64,000 nucleotides of DNA from Pseudoalteromonas rubra (GCF_005887095.1 NZ_PNCI01000007.1:62001-126000), one strand, 5' to 3'; shown: positions 45,409 to 54,799, counted from the stretch's first letter. Numbers and translations are program-made. Notes: generated by a model not told the origin, from the letters alone.

Positions 45409-47883
45409 CTATAGATTTTCTTTAAACAATTTATAGATGCGGCGGTATTCATCTAACCAGCTCGAGGGCTGCACGAACCCGTGTGGCTCTACAGGATAAA
45501 TGGCAGTTTCGAAATTCTCTTTCTCGAGTTCAATTAATCTTTGTACCAGACGCACAACATCCTGGAAAAAGACGTTATCATCAATCATAGGTGCATTGAT
45601 CAACATAGGTTTATTTAGTCCCTCAGCAAAATAGATGGGTGAGCTACGACGATACGCAATAGGGTCATCTGCTGGGCGATTCAAAATATTCGAGGTATAG
45701 GGGTCGTTATAATAGGCCCAGTCAGTAACGGGTCTGAGCGCAGCACCCGCCTGGAACAGCTCAGGCCGAGTAAATAAGGCCATGAAAGTCATAAACCCAC
45801 CATAAGAGCCACCATAGGTACCAACAGAGTTTTTGTCTACGTTGACGTTTTCGACCATCCAGTTAACACCATCTGCTAAATCTTCTATCTCTGGTTTACC
45901 CATATGGCGGTAAATAGCTGTACGCCAGTCTCGACCGTACCCTTTTGAAGCTCGGTAGTCCATATCCATCACGACGTAGCCTTCGCTGGCAAGCAAGGAG
46001 TGGAACATAAATTCACGAAAATACACAGACCAGCCCATATGTGAATTTTGTAGGTAGCCGGCGCCATGGTTAAAGATCACGGCTTTGCGTGTTTTGCCCT
46101 GCTCCCCTTCCTGATAGTCAGCAGGATAGTATACCTTGGCATAAATCGGTTGCTCGGTATTGCTCGATGGCACAGCCACCACTTTTGGTGCTATCAGTTT
46201 TTTATTCAGAAATTCCTGAGACACAGTATGGGTGATTTGTTTTGGCGTGCTGCCTGGTTTAGCATCAGCGATAAATAATTCAGGCGGCATGACAATTTTT
46301 GAATGCGTCAGTAGCAGTTTGCTTTCATCAGGGCTCAACACATAATCTGTCATACCATCAAGGTTTGTCAGCGTTTCAACTTCACCTGATTGCAGCGCAA
46401 CTCGGTAAATTTCATAGATACCAGGGTGCTTGATGTTTGCCTTAAAGTAGATGGACTTGTTATCTTTTGTCGGCGTTAGCTCTGACACCTCAAACTTTCC
46501 TGAAGTCAGTTGCTTCGCCTCGCCGTTCAGGGCTTTGGTATACAAATGGCTGTAGCCTGATTCTTCAGAGAGGTAATACAGGGTATCTTGGTTGTTGAGC
46601 CAGCCAAAATCATTGTGCGTGTAGTTTACCCAGGCTTCATCGTGCAAACGATGCTGAGAAACCAGTTTGTTGCTATTAAAGTCAACACTTGCTATCCAGC
46701 GGTCTTTATTGTCCCAGGACTCTAACATGACAGCTACTTCAGAGCCCTGTGTATTCCATTGAATTGCAGACTGGTCCCATGCCCAGTCAAGCATCAGTGT
46801 AATATGGCGGGGGGCTTTTTTACTGGTATACGTTTTACCAATTGCCTGAGCATTTTCTTTCCTGACTTGTGCCAATACATCCTCATCGAAGCCCGGCAAC
46901 GTGTTATAAGGCAGCATGCTTTGCTGCTGGCTATTGAGATCGATATAGACAAGGCTGTGCTCGACAGGTTTGTTATCTGCTACGCGGCTGCGTGCTTTAA
47001 CCGGGTCAATATTACCATCCTGTGACACATAGTTAGGCATGATGTCCTGTTCACTGCGCTCAGGAACGTCTTTGGTTATTGCGACGAGCAGTTTATCCCC
47101 CGCGGGAGATAAACTGGCTTCAACAATACGCTGGCCTTTACCCAGATAAAATTGGTTATTGTCGAGAGTGGCGTTTTGCTCGACCAGCGCTTCTTGGCGG
47201 CTCTGCGCATCTTTTGCGTTTTTATGCTGCAGCGCCACATAGTCAATTAATTTGTGCTGTTCCTGAGCGATATAAGTTTTTGGCTCAGCAACGCCTTCAG
47301 GTGCATCGCTAAGCACCAGCTTAGCCAACTCGGTCGTAAGTCCGGATTCCAAATCAATGGCATAAAAGGCATTACCTGCAAAATAGGAAAGATTGCCCGA
47401 TGTGAGAAATTGCAATTGCTTTGCCGTTTGACTGGAGCGTGTTAACTGACGAACCGAATTGGAAGCAACGTCTTTGACAAACACATTGCCCGCAAAGGTG
47501 TAGGCTTGTCGTTTGCCATCTTGTGAATATACCGCGTTTACAGCACCAATTTGGTGCTTGTCAGATAACGCGACTTGTTCAAGCCCGTGCTGACCATATT
47601 TGAAAGTATCTCTTAGCTCACTACCCGCTTGTTTTTGTTTAAACAAAACGGATTGACTGTCGGTACTCCAAAACCCCTTCTCAGGTTTTCGACCTAGCCA
47701 GTCAGGATGAGCCATAGCCTGCTCTAGCGTAATCGATTCAGACCCAGTGGCCGCTTTGGACGTAATCACTTTTGCGGGTTGGGTTTCGTATGAGGTCGAT
47801 TTGTTATGACTTGATTGGGTGACCTGACATCCGGCGAGGAACAGCGCTGATGCCACGGCAAGAGAAGTAAGAGATTGTTTCAT
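45409..47883 (-). CDS. S9 family peptidase (DPP IV-like), lipoprotein
   Basis: 824-residue prolyl-oligopeptidase-family enzyme. N-terminal signal with lipobox LAGC (Cys19), so it is probably anchored in the envelope. A beta-propeller region with DPPIV-like repeats (about 60-560) precedes an alpha/beta hydrolase domain: nucleophile Ser in GTYGGSYGGFMT, Asp in APMIDDNVFFQDVVRL and His in YPVEPHGFVQP. It is likely to cleave dipeptides or short peptides, perhaps in protein degradation for nutrition. Confidence 0.93.
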   Translation of the reverse strand: MKQSLTSLAVASALFLAGCQVTQSSHNKSTSYETQPAKVITSKAATGSESITLEQAMAHPDWLGRKPEKGFWSTDSQSVLFKQKQAGSELRDTFKYGQHGLEQVALSDKHQIGAVNAVYSQDGKRQAYTFAGNVFVKDVASNSVRQLTRSSQTAKQLQFLTSGNLSYFAGNAFYAIDLESGLTTELAKLVLSDAPEGVAEPKTYIAQEQHKLIDYVALQHKNAKDAQSRQEALVEQNATLDNNQFYLGKGQRIVEASLSPAGDKLLVAITKDVPERSEQDIMPNYVSQDGNIDPVKARSRVADNKPVEHSLVYIDLNSQQQSMLPYNTLPGFDEDVLAQVRKENAQAIGKTYTSKKAPRHITLMLDWAWDQSAIQWNTQGSEVAVMLESWDNKDRWIASVDFNSNKLVSQHRLHDEAWVNYTHNDFGWLNNQDTLYYLSEESGYSHLYTKALNGEAKQLTSGKFEVSELTPTKDNKSIYFKANIKHPGIYEIYRVALQSGEVETLTNLDGMTDYVLSPDESKLLLTHSKIVMPPELFIADAKPGSTPKQITHTVSQEFLNKKLIAPKVVAVPSSNTEQPIYAKVYYPADYQEGEQGKTRKAVIFNHGAGYLQNSHMGWSVYFREFMFHSLLASEGYVVMDMDYRASKGYGRDWRTAIYRHMGKPEIEDLADGVNWMVENVNVDKNSVGTYGGSYGGFMTFMALFTRPELFQAGAALRPVTDWAYYNDPYTSNILNRPADDPIAYRRSSPIYFAEGLNKPMLINAPMIDDNVFFQDVVRLVQRLIELEKENFETAIYPVEPHGFVQPSSWLDEYRRIYKLFKENL

Positions 47884-48187
47884 TATATGAATTGTCTAAG
47901 GTTGTTATTGTGGGCTAATTTAAGCAGAAGAATACGGATAATTCGAACAATTTAAGATAAATGACCTAATAGAACGATTATTGCAAAAAAAAGGCCAGTA
48001 AAGATACTGGCCAAATACTCTCTGCGCTCACATAGTCGTTGATGGACAACGAGTATGAAATGAGGCCTATCCACGCCTCATAAAAGTAGACCCGACGCTT
48101 GCGTAATAAGTTCCAAAAAAATTCATTTATTTTATTTTTTTTGTAAAGCATTGATGTCTATGTGGAGCACCCGTTCAGTTCACTGTC
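47884..48187. other. Intergenic region with three hairpins
   Basis: About 300 bases without a gene. It holds the terminator at 47984-48012, a hairpin TCGTTG ATGGA CAACGA (about 48036-48052) and ATGAGGC CTATCCAC GCCTCAT (about 48059-48080), then an AT-rich stretch. The two later hairpins are not explained by a neighbouring gene end. Confidence 0.4.
47984..48012 (-). terminator. Terminator of the YeiH-like gene
   Basis: GGCCAGT AAAGAT ACTGGCC with eight As on its left on the plus strand, giving a T-run on the minus strand. Confidence 0.65.
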
Positions 48188-49129
48188 TTATAATGAGATC
48201 AGGCCATCGAGGATCAGGAGTAACATCACGCCACTGACGATAAACCAAAGCACAGAGGCCATAGCAAAAGGTCGCCAACCACTTTGACGTAACATTGTCA
48301 TTGAGACACCACTGCCTATCAAAAACAAGCTCGCAACCAGAACTGACTTTGCGCCGCTATAAAGTACAGACCATACAGGCTGGTAATCAGGCAACCAGGT
48401 ATTGATCATTGCCGCAGCGATAAAGCCAACTATAAATAGAGGGATACTCGCCTTTTCGGAAGAGCGCCAAAATACGCCGGCAATAGCAGCATAAGGGACG
48501 ATCCACATAGCCCTGGTTAACTTAATGGTCGTAGCCATTGTGAGCGCAACCGGGCCATATACTGCGGCGGCCGCCACAACACTGCTGGTATCATGAATTG
48601 CCAGTGCACTCCATAATGCGAATTGACTTTCTGACAGAGAAAAGTAGTGCCCAAGCCAAGGGAAGATAAGCAAACCAAGTGCGTTTAGGGCGAAGATTAC
48701 ACTTAATGAAATGGCGATCTCTTCTTGTTTTGCTTTGATAACGGGCGCCATAGCGGCAATAGCGCTGCCACCACAGATAGCCGTGCCAAATGAGATGAGA
48801 GTGCCCGTATTACGGTTTAGCCGGAATACCTGGCTCAGTATTTCACCCAAGCCAATCGTCGCTGTAATACTGATAATAGTTAATACTACAGAGCTACGAC
48901 CTACACTCAAAACCTCCTCAATATTAACGTTAAACCCCAAACCAATGACAGCCAACTTTAATAACCATTTTGAGCCAGAGTTGGATAAATCAGGACAAGG
49001 GTTGCCCAGTAATAGCGCAAACCCCAGGCCAATGAACAGTGCCAAAGAGGCGCTGGCAAATGGAGATAACGCAAACAAGAAAGCAAACAGAAATAAGGCT
49101 CGGTGTAAACCAGATCGTTCTAATATCAT
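48188..49129 (-). CDS. YeiH family putative sulfate exporter
   Basis: 313-residue membrane protein of the Cons_hypoth698 (PF03601) family with about ten helices. Characteristic motifs are LLKLAVIGLGFNVNIEEVL, GTAICGGSAIAAMAPVI and LAIHDTSSVVAAAAVYG. GGGGAG ribosome binding site. The annotation as sulfate exporter comes from the family name and is weakly supported. It lies downstream of purK but behind a terminator. Confidence 0.88.
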   Translation of the reverse strand: MILERSGLHRALFLFAFLFALSPFASASLALFIGLGFALLLGNPCPDLSNSGSKWLLKLAVIGLGFNVNIEEVLSVGRSSVVLTIISITATIGLGEILSQVFRLNRNTGTLISFGTAICGGSAIAAMAPVIKAKQEEIAISLSVIFALNALGLLIFPWLGHYFSLSESQFALWSALAIHDTSSVVAAAAVYGPVALTMATTIKLTRAMWIVPYAAIAGVFWRSSEKASIPLFIVGFIAAAMINTWLPDYQPVWSVLYSGAKSVLVASLFLIGSGVSMTMLRQSGWRPFAMASVLWFIVSGVMLLLILDGLISL

Positions 49130-49155
49130 GTTATTACTCCCCAGCAGTCATCAGT

Positions 49156-49181
49156 TAAAAAACGCCGGGTAAACCCGGCGT
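49156..49181 (-). terminator. Terminator of purEK
   Basis: ACGCCGGGT / ACCCGGCGT perfect 9-bp stem with a 2- to 4-nt loop, followed on the minus strand by TTTTTTAAC. Confidence 0.8.
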
Positions 49182-49191
49182 GATGATTGCC

Positions 49192-50340
49192 CTAATTGAG
49201 GATCAGGGCATGACTTGTCTGAGCAATGCCGGGGTAATCGACTTCGGGGAGTATCTCAGCAAGCTCAGCCAGCCGCTCGCCCAGTTGATGCAGGCTATTA
49301 GCAGAGACATTAATGTGCCCCATCTTTCTGCCCGGCTTTGCCGTTTTGCCATACCAGTGACTCGTAACGCCTGTTACACTCAACACTTCTGCCGGTATAC
49401 CATCCTGGCCTAACACGTTAATCATGGCAGTCGGTCTTAGCAGGCTAGTATCACCCGTGGGTAAGCCTGTCACTGCACGTATGTGGTTCTCAAACTGGCT
49501 GACGTGACAGCCTTGCTGAGTCCAGTGGCCAGAATTGTGCACGCGCGGTGCAATTTCATTGACCAGCAAAGTACCGTTGACATCAAAAAACTCTATTGCC
49601 AACACGCCAACATAATTGAGCTCATTGGCAATGGCCGCAAAAGCGGTTTCTGCCTGTGACTGGATTGCAGACTTTTCTTTGCCAGCAACAGACAACGTCA
49701 GTACGCCGTTGGTATGCTGATTCTCAGTCAATGGATAAATACGGCATTGACCGTTATGGTCTCTGACACCAATAATAGATACTTCACGATCAAATGGGAT
49801 CATTTGCTCGGCAATAATCGCATGCGGTGCAGTGTCTGTGCCCGCGGCAAGAAACTCAGACATTTCCTGCCAAATCGCCTCTACTTCGTTATCGTGTTTG
49901 ACACGCCATTGACCCTTACCGTCATATCCTGCCTGACAGGTTTTGACGACAAGCGGCTTACCTAATTCTTCGATGGACGCCAGAAAATGGGCTTTTTCAG
50001 TGATCAACGCATAGGGAGCACAGGCCACTTCTGCTTTTTCCAGCAGCGCTTTTTCTTTAGCACGATCACCACCCGTCAGTATGGCTTCTGCACCAGGGTA
50101 AAACTTCCCTGTTTTTTGACATACTGACAGTACATCTGCAGGGATATGTTCAAACTCAGCAGTAATAGCGTCCACATCTGCAATGGCTTGCTCCAGACTG
50201 GCACTATGTGCTTCGAAAGTTACTGGATTTATGACTTGCTGGGTCGCCACATCGTAGGCTGAAACCTGAATATCTAAGTGCGTGGCAGACAAGCTCATCA
50301 TGCGAGCTAACTGGCCTGCGCCTAATACTAATACTTTCAT
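49192..50340 (-). CDS. purK: N5-carboxyaminoimidazole ribonucleotide synthase
   Basis: 382-residue ATP-grasp enzyme that makes N5-CAIR from AIR, bicarbonate and ATP in purine synthesis. N-terminal VLGAGQLARMMSLSATHL, ATP-grasp body with VVKTCQAGYDGKGQW, and the LLVNEIAPRVHNSGHWTQ signature. Starts 2 bp after purE; together they form the usual purEK operon. Confidence 0.96.
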   Translation of the reverse strand: MKVLVLGAGQLARMMSLSATHLDIQVSAYDVATQQVINPVTFEAHSASLEQAIADVDAITAEFEHIPADVLSVCQKTGKFYPGAEAILTGGDRAKEKALLEKAEVACAPYALITEKAHFLASIEELGKPLVVKTCQAGYDGKGQWRVKHDNEVEAIWQEMSEFLAAGTDTAPHAIIAEQMIPFDREVSIIGVRDHNGQCRIYPLTENQHTNGVLTLSVAGKEKSAIQSQAETAFAAIANELNYVGVLAIEFFDVNGTLLVNEIAPRVHNSGHWTQQGCHVSQFENHIRAVTGLPTGDTSLLRPTAMINVLGQDGIPAEVLSVTGVTSHWYGKTAKPGRKMGHINVSANSLHQLGERLAELAEILPEVDYPGIAQTSHALILN

Positions 50341-50342
50341 TA

Positions 50343-50825
50343 CTACTCTGCTGGGTTAGGGTTTGCCAGAACGGTGTCGGTTTGTGTTTTACGGAACGCT
50401 TCGACCTTCTCGAAAATTTCAGGCTGCTGACAGCCGAGAATTTGTGCAGCAAGCAAACCAGCATTGGCCGCACCAGCATCACCGATAGCAAGAGTACCTA
50501 CCGCAACCCCTTTCGGCATCTGGCAGATAGACAATAAAGAATCTACGCCATTGAGAGTTTTGGACTTAACAGGCACACCTAATACTGGCAGGCTGGTAAA
50601 TGCAGCAGCCATGCCTGGTAAATGGGCTGCACCGCCAGCACCAGCAATGATGACTTTAATGCCACGTTCTGCCGCTGAGGAAGCATATTCTGCCAACAAA
50701 TGAGGAGTGCGGTGTGCAGAAACAACTTTAGTTTCGTAATCAATACCGAATTTATCCAACATTTCCGCTGCATGTTGCATTGTAGGCCAATCGGACTTCG
50801 AGCCCATGATGATGCCAACCGTCAT
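50343..50825 (-). CDS. purE: N5-carboxyaminoimidazole ribonucleotide mutase
   Basis: 160 residues converting N5-CAIR to CAIR. Signatures are [50 protein letters not shown] and [14 protein letters not shown] ribosome binding site. No PurR-type palindrome was found in the 120 bases upstream. Confidence 0.96.
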   Translation of the reverse strand: MTVGIIMGSKSDWPTMQHAAEMLDKFGIDYETKVVSAHRTPHLLAEYASSAAERGIKVIIAGAGGAAHLPGMAAAFTSLPVLGVPVKSKTLNGVDSLLSICQMPKGVAVGTLAIGDAGAANAGLLAAQILGCQQPEIFEKVEAFRKTQTDTVLANPNPAE

Positions 50826-50947
50826 AATTATTCCTCAGTTAAAATTGAACGATTTAGGCGCAGTTTTTTGGGGTGTGCGCCAACTTCAGGCGTATTATAC
50901 CCAAGTGGCGCTTCAAAGCGAATCGACATTTCCGTACCGCCGTGTTT

Positions 50948-51157
50948 TCAGCCCGGCTGGATACTCTCCTTTATTGTCGCTTCAGTATTACTTTTAGCTT
51001 TTCTCCAGTGATGAAAAAAAGCCTCGGGTCCTAAAATCAAAAAGAGTATAGCCAACCCGCCAGGCACCAGTACTACTTTGAGCGCAGGACCCAAGACGTA
51101 GCTGTAGAACGTAATGAATGGAATAAACAATACATAACCTATCAATCGCTGCAACAT
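50948..51157 (-). CDS. Small membrane protein of unknown function
   Basis: 69 residues with two hydrophobic helices (about 5-22 and 28-46) and a polar tail (HHWRKAKSNTEATIKESI). A strong ribosome binding site AAGGAGG precedes the ATG at 51157. Not recognised. Its promoter region carries two copies of a 12-bp palindrome, and a TetR-type gene is divergent from it, so it is probably the main target of that regulator. Confidence 0.7.
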   Translation of the reverse strand: MLQRLIGYVLFIPFITFYSYVLGPALKVVLVPGGLAILFLILGPEAFFHHWRKAKSNTEATIKESIQPG

Positions 51158-51175
51158 AAAGCCTCCTTAACATAA

Positions 51176-51211
51176 TTGAGCGCGCTCACAATTATAAGTG
51201 AGCGCGCTCAA
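51176..51211. promoter_or_regulatory. Double palindromic operator
   Basis: TGAGCGCGCTCA occurs twice, at 51177-51188 and 51199-51210, 22 bp apart (two helical turns), and the whole also forms a long inverted repeat. It lies 20 bp upstream of the small membrane protein gene and about 140 bp from the divergent TetR gene, its likely binder. Confidence 0.7.
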
Positions 51212-51351
51212 TTATCAAGAATTATAATGAGAATTAAGAAGCCATTACTGACTTGTTGTTTTTTACGCAACCTTAAACGGCGTGGTATGTAGTGTGTTAA
51301 GGTACCCTGTAACCGTGATATAATAGCGAAAAGTTTTTAGCTTAAGCACCA

Positions 51352-51873
51352 ATGAAAAAGAGAGAAAAAACAAGGCAGTTGATATTAGACAACAGTTGGC
51401 AGCTGTTTATAGTACAAGGTTATAAAGATACCTCAACCCGACAAATAGCCACCGCTGCAGGCGTTGCCACAGGAACTGTATTTAGTCACTTCCCTAATAA
51501 AATTGATATTCTTAAAACGGCCATGCATCAGCAAATTGACAGCGTGATAGCTTTGGCTCAAAAGACGGATCAGCATCATACTGCAAGGCTTAAGCTCAGA
51601 CACTACGCCAGTTATTTATTTGCTTTTTATTTGCAACACAGAGAATTTAGCAAGGCTTTACTGGGAGATCTGCTTTGGCATCAGTCGTATTTTGCAGCGC
51701 AACTTGATGCTTTCAAACATCTGCTTTTTGCCGAACAGGAATACGATGAAACGAAGGCAACAGTGATGATGGATTGTTACTTTATGACCCTTATACAGGG
51801 GTTATCAGACCCCTCTTCTTGTGAAGACTCTATGCTACGAACTCTTACTAATAAGCTGACATTATTGTATTAA
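51352..51873 (+). CDS. TetR/AcrR family regulator
   Basis: 173 residues. N-terminal helix-turn-helix (TRQLILDNSWQLFIVQGYKD, then TSTRQIATAAGVATGTVFSHFPNKIDIL, residues about 6-55). The C-terminal ligand domain is not similar to a named subgroup. Promoter-like TATAAT at about 51318-51323 precedes it. Probably autoregulatory through, and repressing the small membrane gene from, the double palindrome at 51176-51211. Confidence 0.88.
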   Translation: MKKREKTRQLILDNSWQLFIVQGYKDTSTRQIATAAGVATGTVFSHFPNKIDILKTAMHQQIDSVIALAQKTDQHHTARLKLRHYASYLFAFYLQHREFSKALLGDLLWHQSYFAAQLDAFKHLLFAEQEYDETKATVMMDCYFMTLIQGLSDPSSCEDSMLRTLTNKLTLLY

Positions 51874-51955
51874 ACTCACAGTATGATGTGTTCTTAGTTA
51901 GGTATTTAAAAGGCAGAGCCTCTAACTCTGCCAAGACCAGCCCTATCTTCGTGCG

Positions 51956-53569
51956 CTAAACAGTATGTCTAATCGAAATACCTGAAGTTGCCTTAGACTC
52001 CTTTAAATACCAGATACTACCCGGTTCATTTTGCAAGGCTCGGCGCGCAACATGTTTAGACAGCAACCAAAAGAATACGCCAAACAGCAACGATATCACC
52101 TCCACCATAAGCGCTTCAAAGCTTTTGGGTGTCCAAAGTTCGGTGGCCGGAATTACCGCGGCGAGAAGTGATGTCGCTGGCACGATAACACACAACAATG
52201 CCAGGAGTTTAAGTCCGTGAATTGCCGTTCGCGCTGGGCCGTAAACAAATGCAGCTCCCAAAACACTAAAAAAGCTCGCATAGTAAACGAACAAATAAGC
52301 ATGATTTATGTTCACGGACGTCAAAGTTAGCCACTTATTGCTTGCAAATACAGCAGCAATGCCCATTAGCGCTCCAAGACTGACACCGACTGTAAGTGCC
52401 CCCATGATCTGATAAGATCGTTGCTGCTGGGTTCCTTTTCTACGCCTTTTTTCAAGCCACAGAATATTCCCAGAATAAAATAAACCAGCGCCGGCCAGGC
52501 CCATCAGAAAATAAGCCCAACGGCCTAACTCTCCACCATAACTACCAAAATGCAGACTAAAAAACGCCGACACGAGTTTCGCCCATATGTTTTGATCCGG
52601 ATGTGCAGCACTGGATGAGGCAATTTTGAACGTGTAAGGATTTATAAATACGTAGTCATTCAACGCACCGCGCATAAGCTGCTCTTCATTTACTACACCT
52701 ACGCTGGCTGATGCGGCTGGTTTGGTCAGATTTGCATACCTGATATACGAAACAGTATAACCCGGTGCATGTGCCTCTACGTGCGCAACTAGTTCTGATA
52801 CCTTTGGTAGATCTGTTAATTGCCGTTCAATTTTTTGCTGCTGCGGCGCTGGAAACATCGGCTTATCACCATAAAGTTGCGACAAGCCACCATAAAATAC
52901 ATCATGATACGCAAAAACGGTCACGGTAATAGCGATAACAATGTGAAAGGGTAAACTCGCAATACCCAGCAAATTATGGCCATCCAGCCAAAAACGCTTT
53001 CTTTCCCCATCCTGGCGCAGTGCCTGAAAACGCTTAGCCAGGGTTGGGAGCAGAAATATCACCCCAGAAACCAACGCAATAAAATATGCAAATGCAGCAA
53101 CGCCGAGAACAAAAACCCCCGCCTGATGGTGATCAATTTCACCAATAATACCCGCAGTGCGATGTAACATATCCAGCATAGCCGAAAGCGTATTGACAGG
53201 TACCAGTTGGGTAACCAACTCACCGTCACCGTTTAATGTTCCGTGCCACTTGACCTCATCAAGGGCAAGTCCTCTTCCATTGCCCTGCTCGTACCAACTT
53301 ACAGGCGATAGCGACTTGTCAAAATGCAGGGTTACGCTGTCAGCGGCTTTGGGGTACTCCATTAGCACTTTTTGTAGCAATTCATCATAGCGCTCGGTTG
53401 CTATTGCAGGCATATGTTTTTCCGGAGACGTCGCCCATCGGTCGATCTCCGGAGCAAACATTACCAATGCACCAGCAAAGAAGCCGATGAATAGTAGTAA
53501 ACTGGTCGTTATACCAGTCCAGGTGTGTAGTGTTTGATAGGTGCGCAAAACATCTGCTCTCACTTTCAT
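51956..53569 (-). CDS. PepSY domain membrane protein, iron-uptake type
   Basis: 537 residues from the ATG at 53569, which has AAGGAG upstream; the longer frame to 53704 overlaps the preceding gene and is rejected. N-terminal helix LHTWTGITTSLLLFIGFFAGALVMF, PepSY periplasmic parts, then three more helices with His residues (HNLLGIASLPFHIVI). Such proteins are presumed ferric-siderophore reductases (compare FpvG of Pseudomonas). It is the last gene of the set with DUF3649 and DUF3325 proteins behind a Fur-like box. Confidence 0.88.
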   Translation of the reverse strand: MKVRADVLRTYQTLHTWTGITTSLLLFIGFFAGALVMFAPEIDRWATSPEKHMPAIATERYDELLQKVLMEYPKAADSVTLHFDKSLSPVSWYEQGNGRGLALDEVKWHGTLNGDGELVTQLVPVNTLSAMLDMLHRTAGIIGEIDHHQAGVFVLGVAAFAYFIALVSGVIFLLPTLAKRFQALRQDGERKRFWLDGHNLLGIASLPFHIVIAITVTVFAYHDVFYGGLSQLYGDKPMFPAPQQQKIERQLTDLPKVSELVAHVEAHAPGYTVSYIRYANLTKPAASASVGVVNEEQLMRGALNDYVFINPYTFKIASSSAAHPDQNIWAKLVSAFFSLHFGSYGGELGRWAYFLMGLAGAGLFYSGNILWLEKRRRKGTQQQRSYQIMGALTVGVSLGALMGIAAVFASNKWLTLTSVNINHAYLFVYYASFFSVLGAAFVYGPARTAIHGLKLLALLCVIVPATSLLAAVIPATELWTPKSFEALMVEVISLLFGVFFWLLSKHVARRALQNEPGSIWYLKESKATSGISIRHTV

Positions 53570-53877
53570 AGCACACTCCTTAAACCTGCTTGTAGCGCAA
53601 AGCACACCGCAGTTGCCAGTAATAGACAGCCCCAGGCCTGCTTCCCCGTTTTGAACAAAAAAGTCATGCTGAGTATCAATAGCCAGACAGGCGCAATGAG
53701 CCACATATTAAACTGAGTTTTCCATAATAGCTCTGAACTTGTGAGCGTCCCCTTGAGACCATCCGGGCCAAACCATACGACCAGGCCAACAAACGCAAAA
53801 CTCAGCAATCCCCCGGCTAGAATGCCAGCCAGAGATTTGCTCAACCAATGTGGTTGAATACGTGTCTCGCTGTTCAT
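53566..53877 (-). CDS. DUF3649-like iron-uptake membrane protein
   Basis: 103 residues with three hydrophobic helices (about 14-36, 58-76, 80-98). The stop overlaps the PepSY gene start and the ATG overlaps the DUF3325-like gene, the arrangement known from PepSY/DUF3649/DUF3325 iron-uptake sets. The family assignment rests mainly on context and size. Confidence 0.75.
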   Translation of the reverse strand: MNSETRIQPHWLSKSLAGILAGGLLSFAFVGLVVWFGPDGLKGTLTSSELLWKTQFNMWLIAPVWLLILSMTFLFKTGKQAWGCLLLATAVCFALQAGLRSVL

Positions 53878-54140
53878 GACTTCCCCCTTTTGTTACTCAT
53901 TAATAACGCAACAAAAGGAGCAATCATTAGCCCCAGCATGACCACGATAATACTTTGGAAAATCACTGAAGGCCCTTTCATTTGTGAGAAGATAAAGCCA
54001 TATGCACAGAGCAGTGTCAGGTAAGACGCCACTCGGAAGCCGTCACTTAGCTTATTAGGCAGTAGTTGCTGGTTTTTATTGCTGAGGTAAAATAACAAGG
54101 TACCTGCAATCAAGAGCAGTACCTGAAATGAATTGAGCAC
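53874..54140 (-). CDS. DUF3325-like iron-uptake membrane protein
   Basis: 88 residues with three hydrophobic helices and the N-terminal LLLIAGTLLFYLSNKNQQLL typical of this group. GTG start at 54140 with GGGAGGG upstream. First gene of the three-gene operon, 54 bp from a Fur-like box. Confidence 0.75.
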   Translation of the reverse strand: MLNSFQVLLLIAGTLLFYLSNKNQQLLPNKLSDGFRVASYLTLLCAYGFIFSQMKGPSVIFQSIIVVMLGLMIAPFVALLMSNKRGKS

Positions 54141-54193
54141 TATCCCTCCCTGTATTTATTTTTACAATAACCCGCGCATTATACACAAACAGA

Positions 54194-54212
54194 ATTGATA
54201 ATCACTATTATT
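54194..54212. promoter_or_regulatory. Fur-like box
   Basis: ATTGATAATCACTATTATT matches the Fur consensus GATAATGATAATCATTATC at most positions, as an imperfect inverted repeat. It is upstream of the DUF3325-DUF3649-PepSY operon, consistent with iron control. Confidence 0.6.
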
Positions 54213-54229
54213 TACCTTGGCAAAATAAA

Positions 54230-54706
54230 CTAATCGCTACGCTCGGCCTTTTTGTTTTTATACAGTCCATGAGCACAGATCAGGTGGTAGCCACGGCCAA
54301 ACAAAACCAGGCAAATCGCACCAGTCAATACTGGGAATAGCAAAAATGTCCAGCCCTGACCGGTGAGCATAATAAATAATGGATTTGCACCTGCTGGCGG
54401 GTGCACCGTTTTCGTATACATCATTAGCATTACTGCTAATCCTGTTGCAGTCCCCAGCGAGAATGCATTTAGTGGGGCAAGTTCAACAAAAGCGACTCCC
54501 ACCAGTGCAGTAATACAGTGACCTGCAATCACATTGCGCGCTTGGGCCAGTGGACTTTCGGGCAAGACAAAGATCAGCACGCAAGACGCGCCAAAGGCTG
54601 CCATTAAAAGCCAGTACTCTTGCTCATGCTGCCCAACCAGAGCCAGAGCAGTAATTGCCAGCATAGAACCTAGCCCAGCAGAAAAATAGACAATCCAGTT
54701 TAACAC
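54230..54706 (-). CDS. HPP family membrane protein
   Basis: 158 residues with four to five hydrophobic helices. The family signature is KTVHPPAGANPLFIMLTG (HPP motif, near residue 100), with FVLPESPLAQARNVIAGHCITA before it. HPP proteins from other organisms include nitrite transporters of plastids; the bacterial role is uncertain. Divergent from a TetR gene with two operator-like repeats between. Confidence 0.88.
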   Translation of the reverse strand: MLNWIVYFSAGLGSMLAITALALVGQHEQEYWLLMAAFGASCVLIFVLPESPLAQARNVIAGHCITALVGVAFVELAPLNAFSLGTATGLAVMLMMYTKTVHPPAGANPLFIMLTGQGWTFLLFPVLTGAICLVLFGRGYHLICAHGLYKNKKAERSD

Positions 54707-54720
54707 AACACCTCCTTAAG

Positions 54721-54764
54721 TAGACCAATCGTTCTACTAGACATGGTAGACAGATTTGTCTACC
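54721..54764. promoter_or_regulatory. Two palindromic operators between HPP and TetR genes
   Basis: TAGACCAATCGTTCTA (54721-54736) and GGTAGACAGATTTGTCTACC (54745-54764, perfect 8-bp arms). The TAGAC-N-GTCTA form is typical of NemR-like and related TetR regulators, so the adjacent TetR protein probably binds here. Confidence 0.65.
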
Positions 54765-54799
54765 CGTGTCAAGATAGACACAAATAATGGGAGGCTGAT

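Noticed and set aside
53570..53704. Longer N-terminus of the PepSY protein
   Set aside because: It overlaps the DUF3649-like gene and has no binding site, whereas 53569 has AAGGAG and begins with the normal family sequence.
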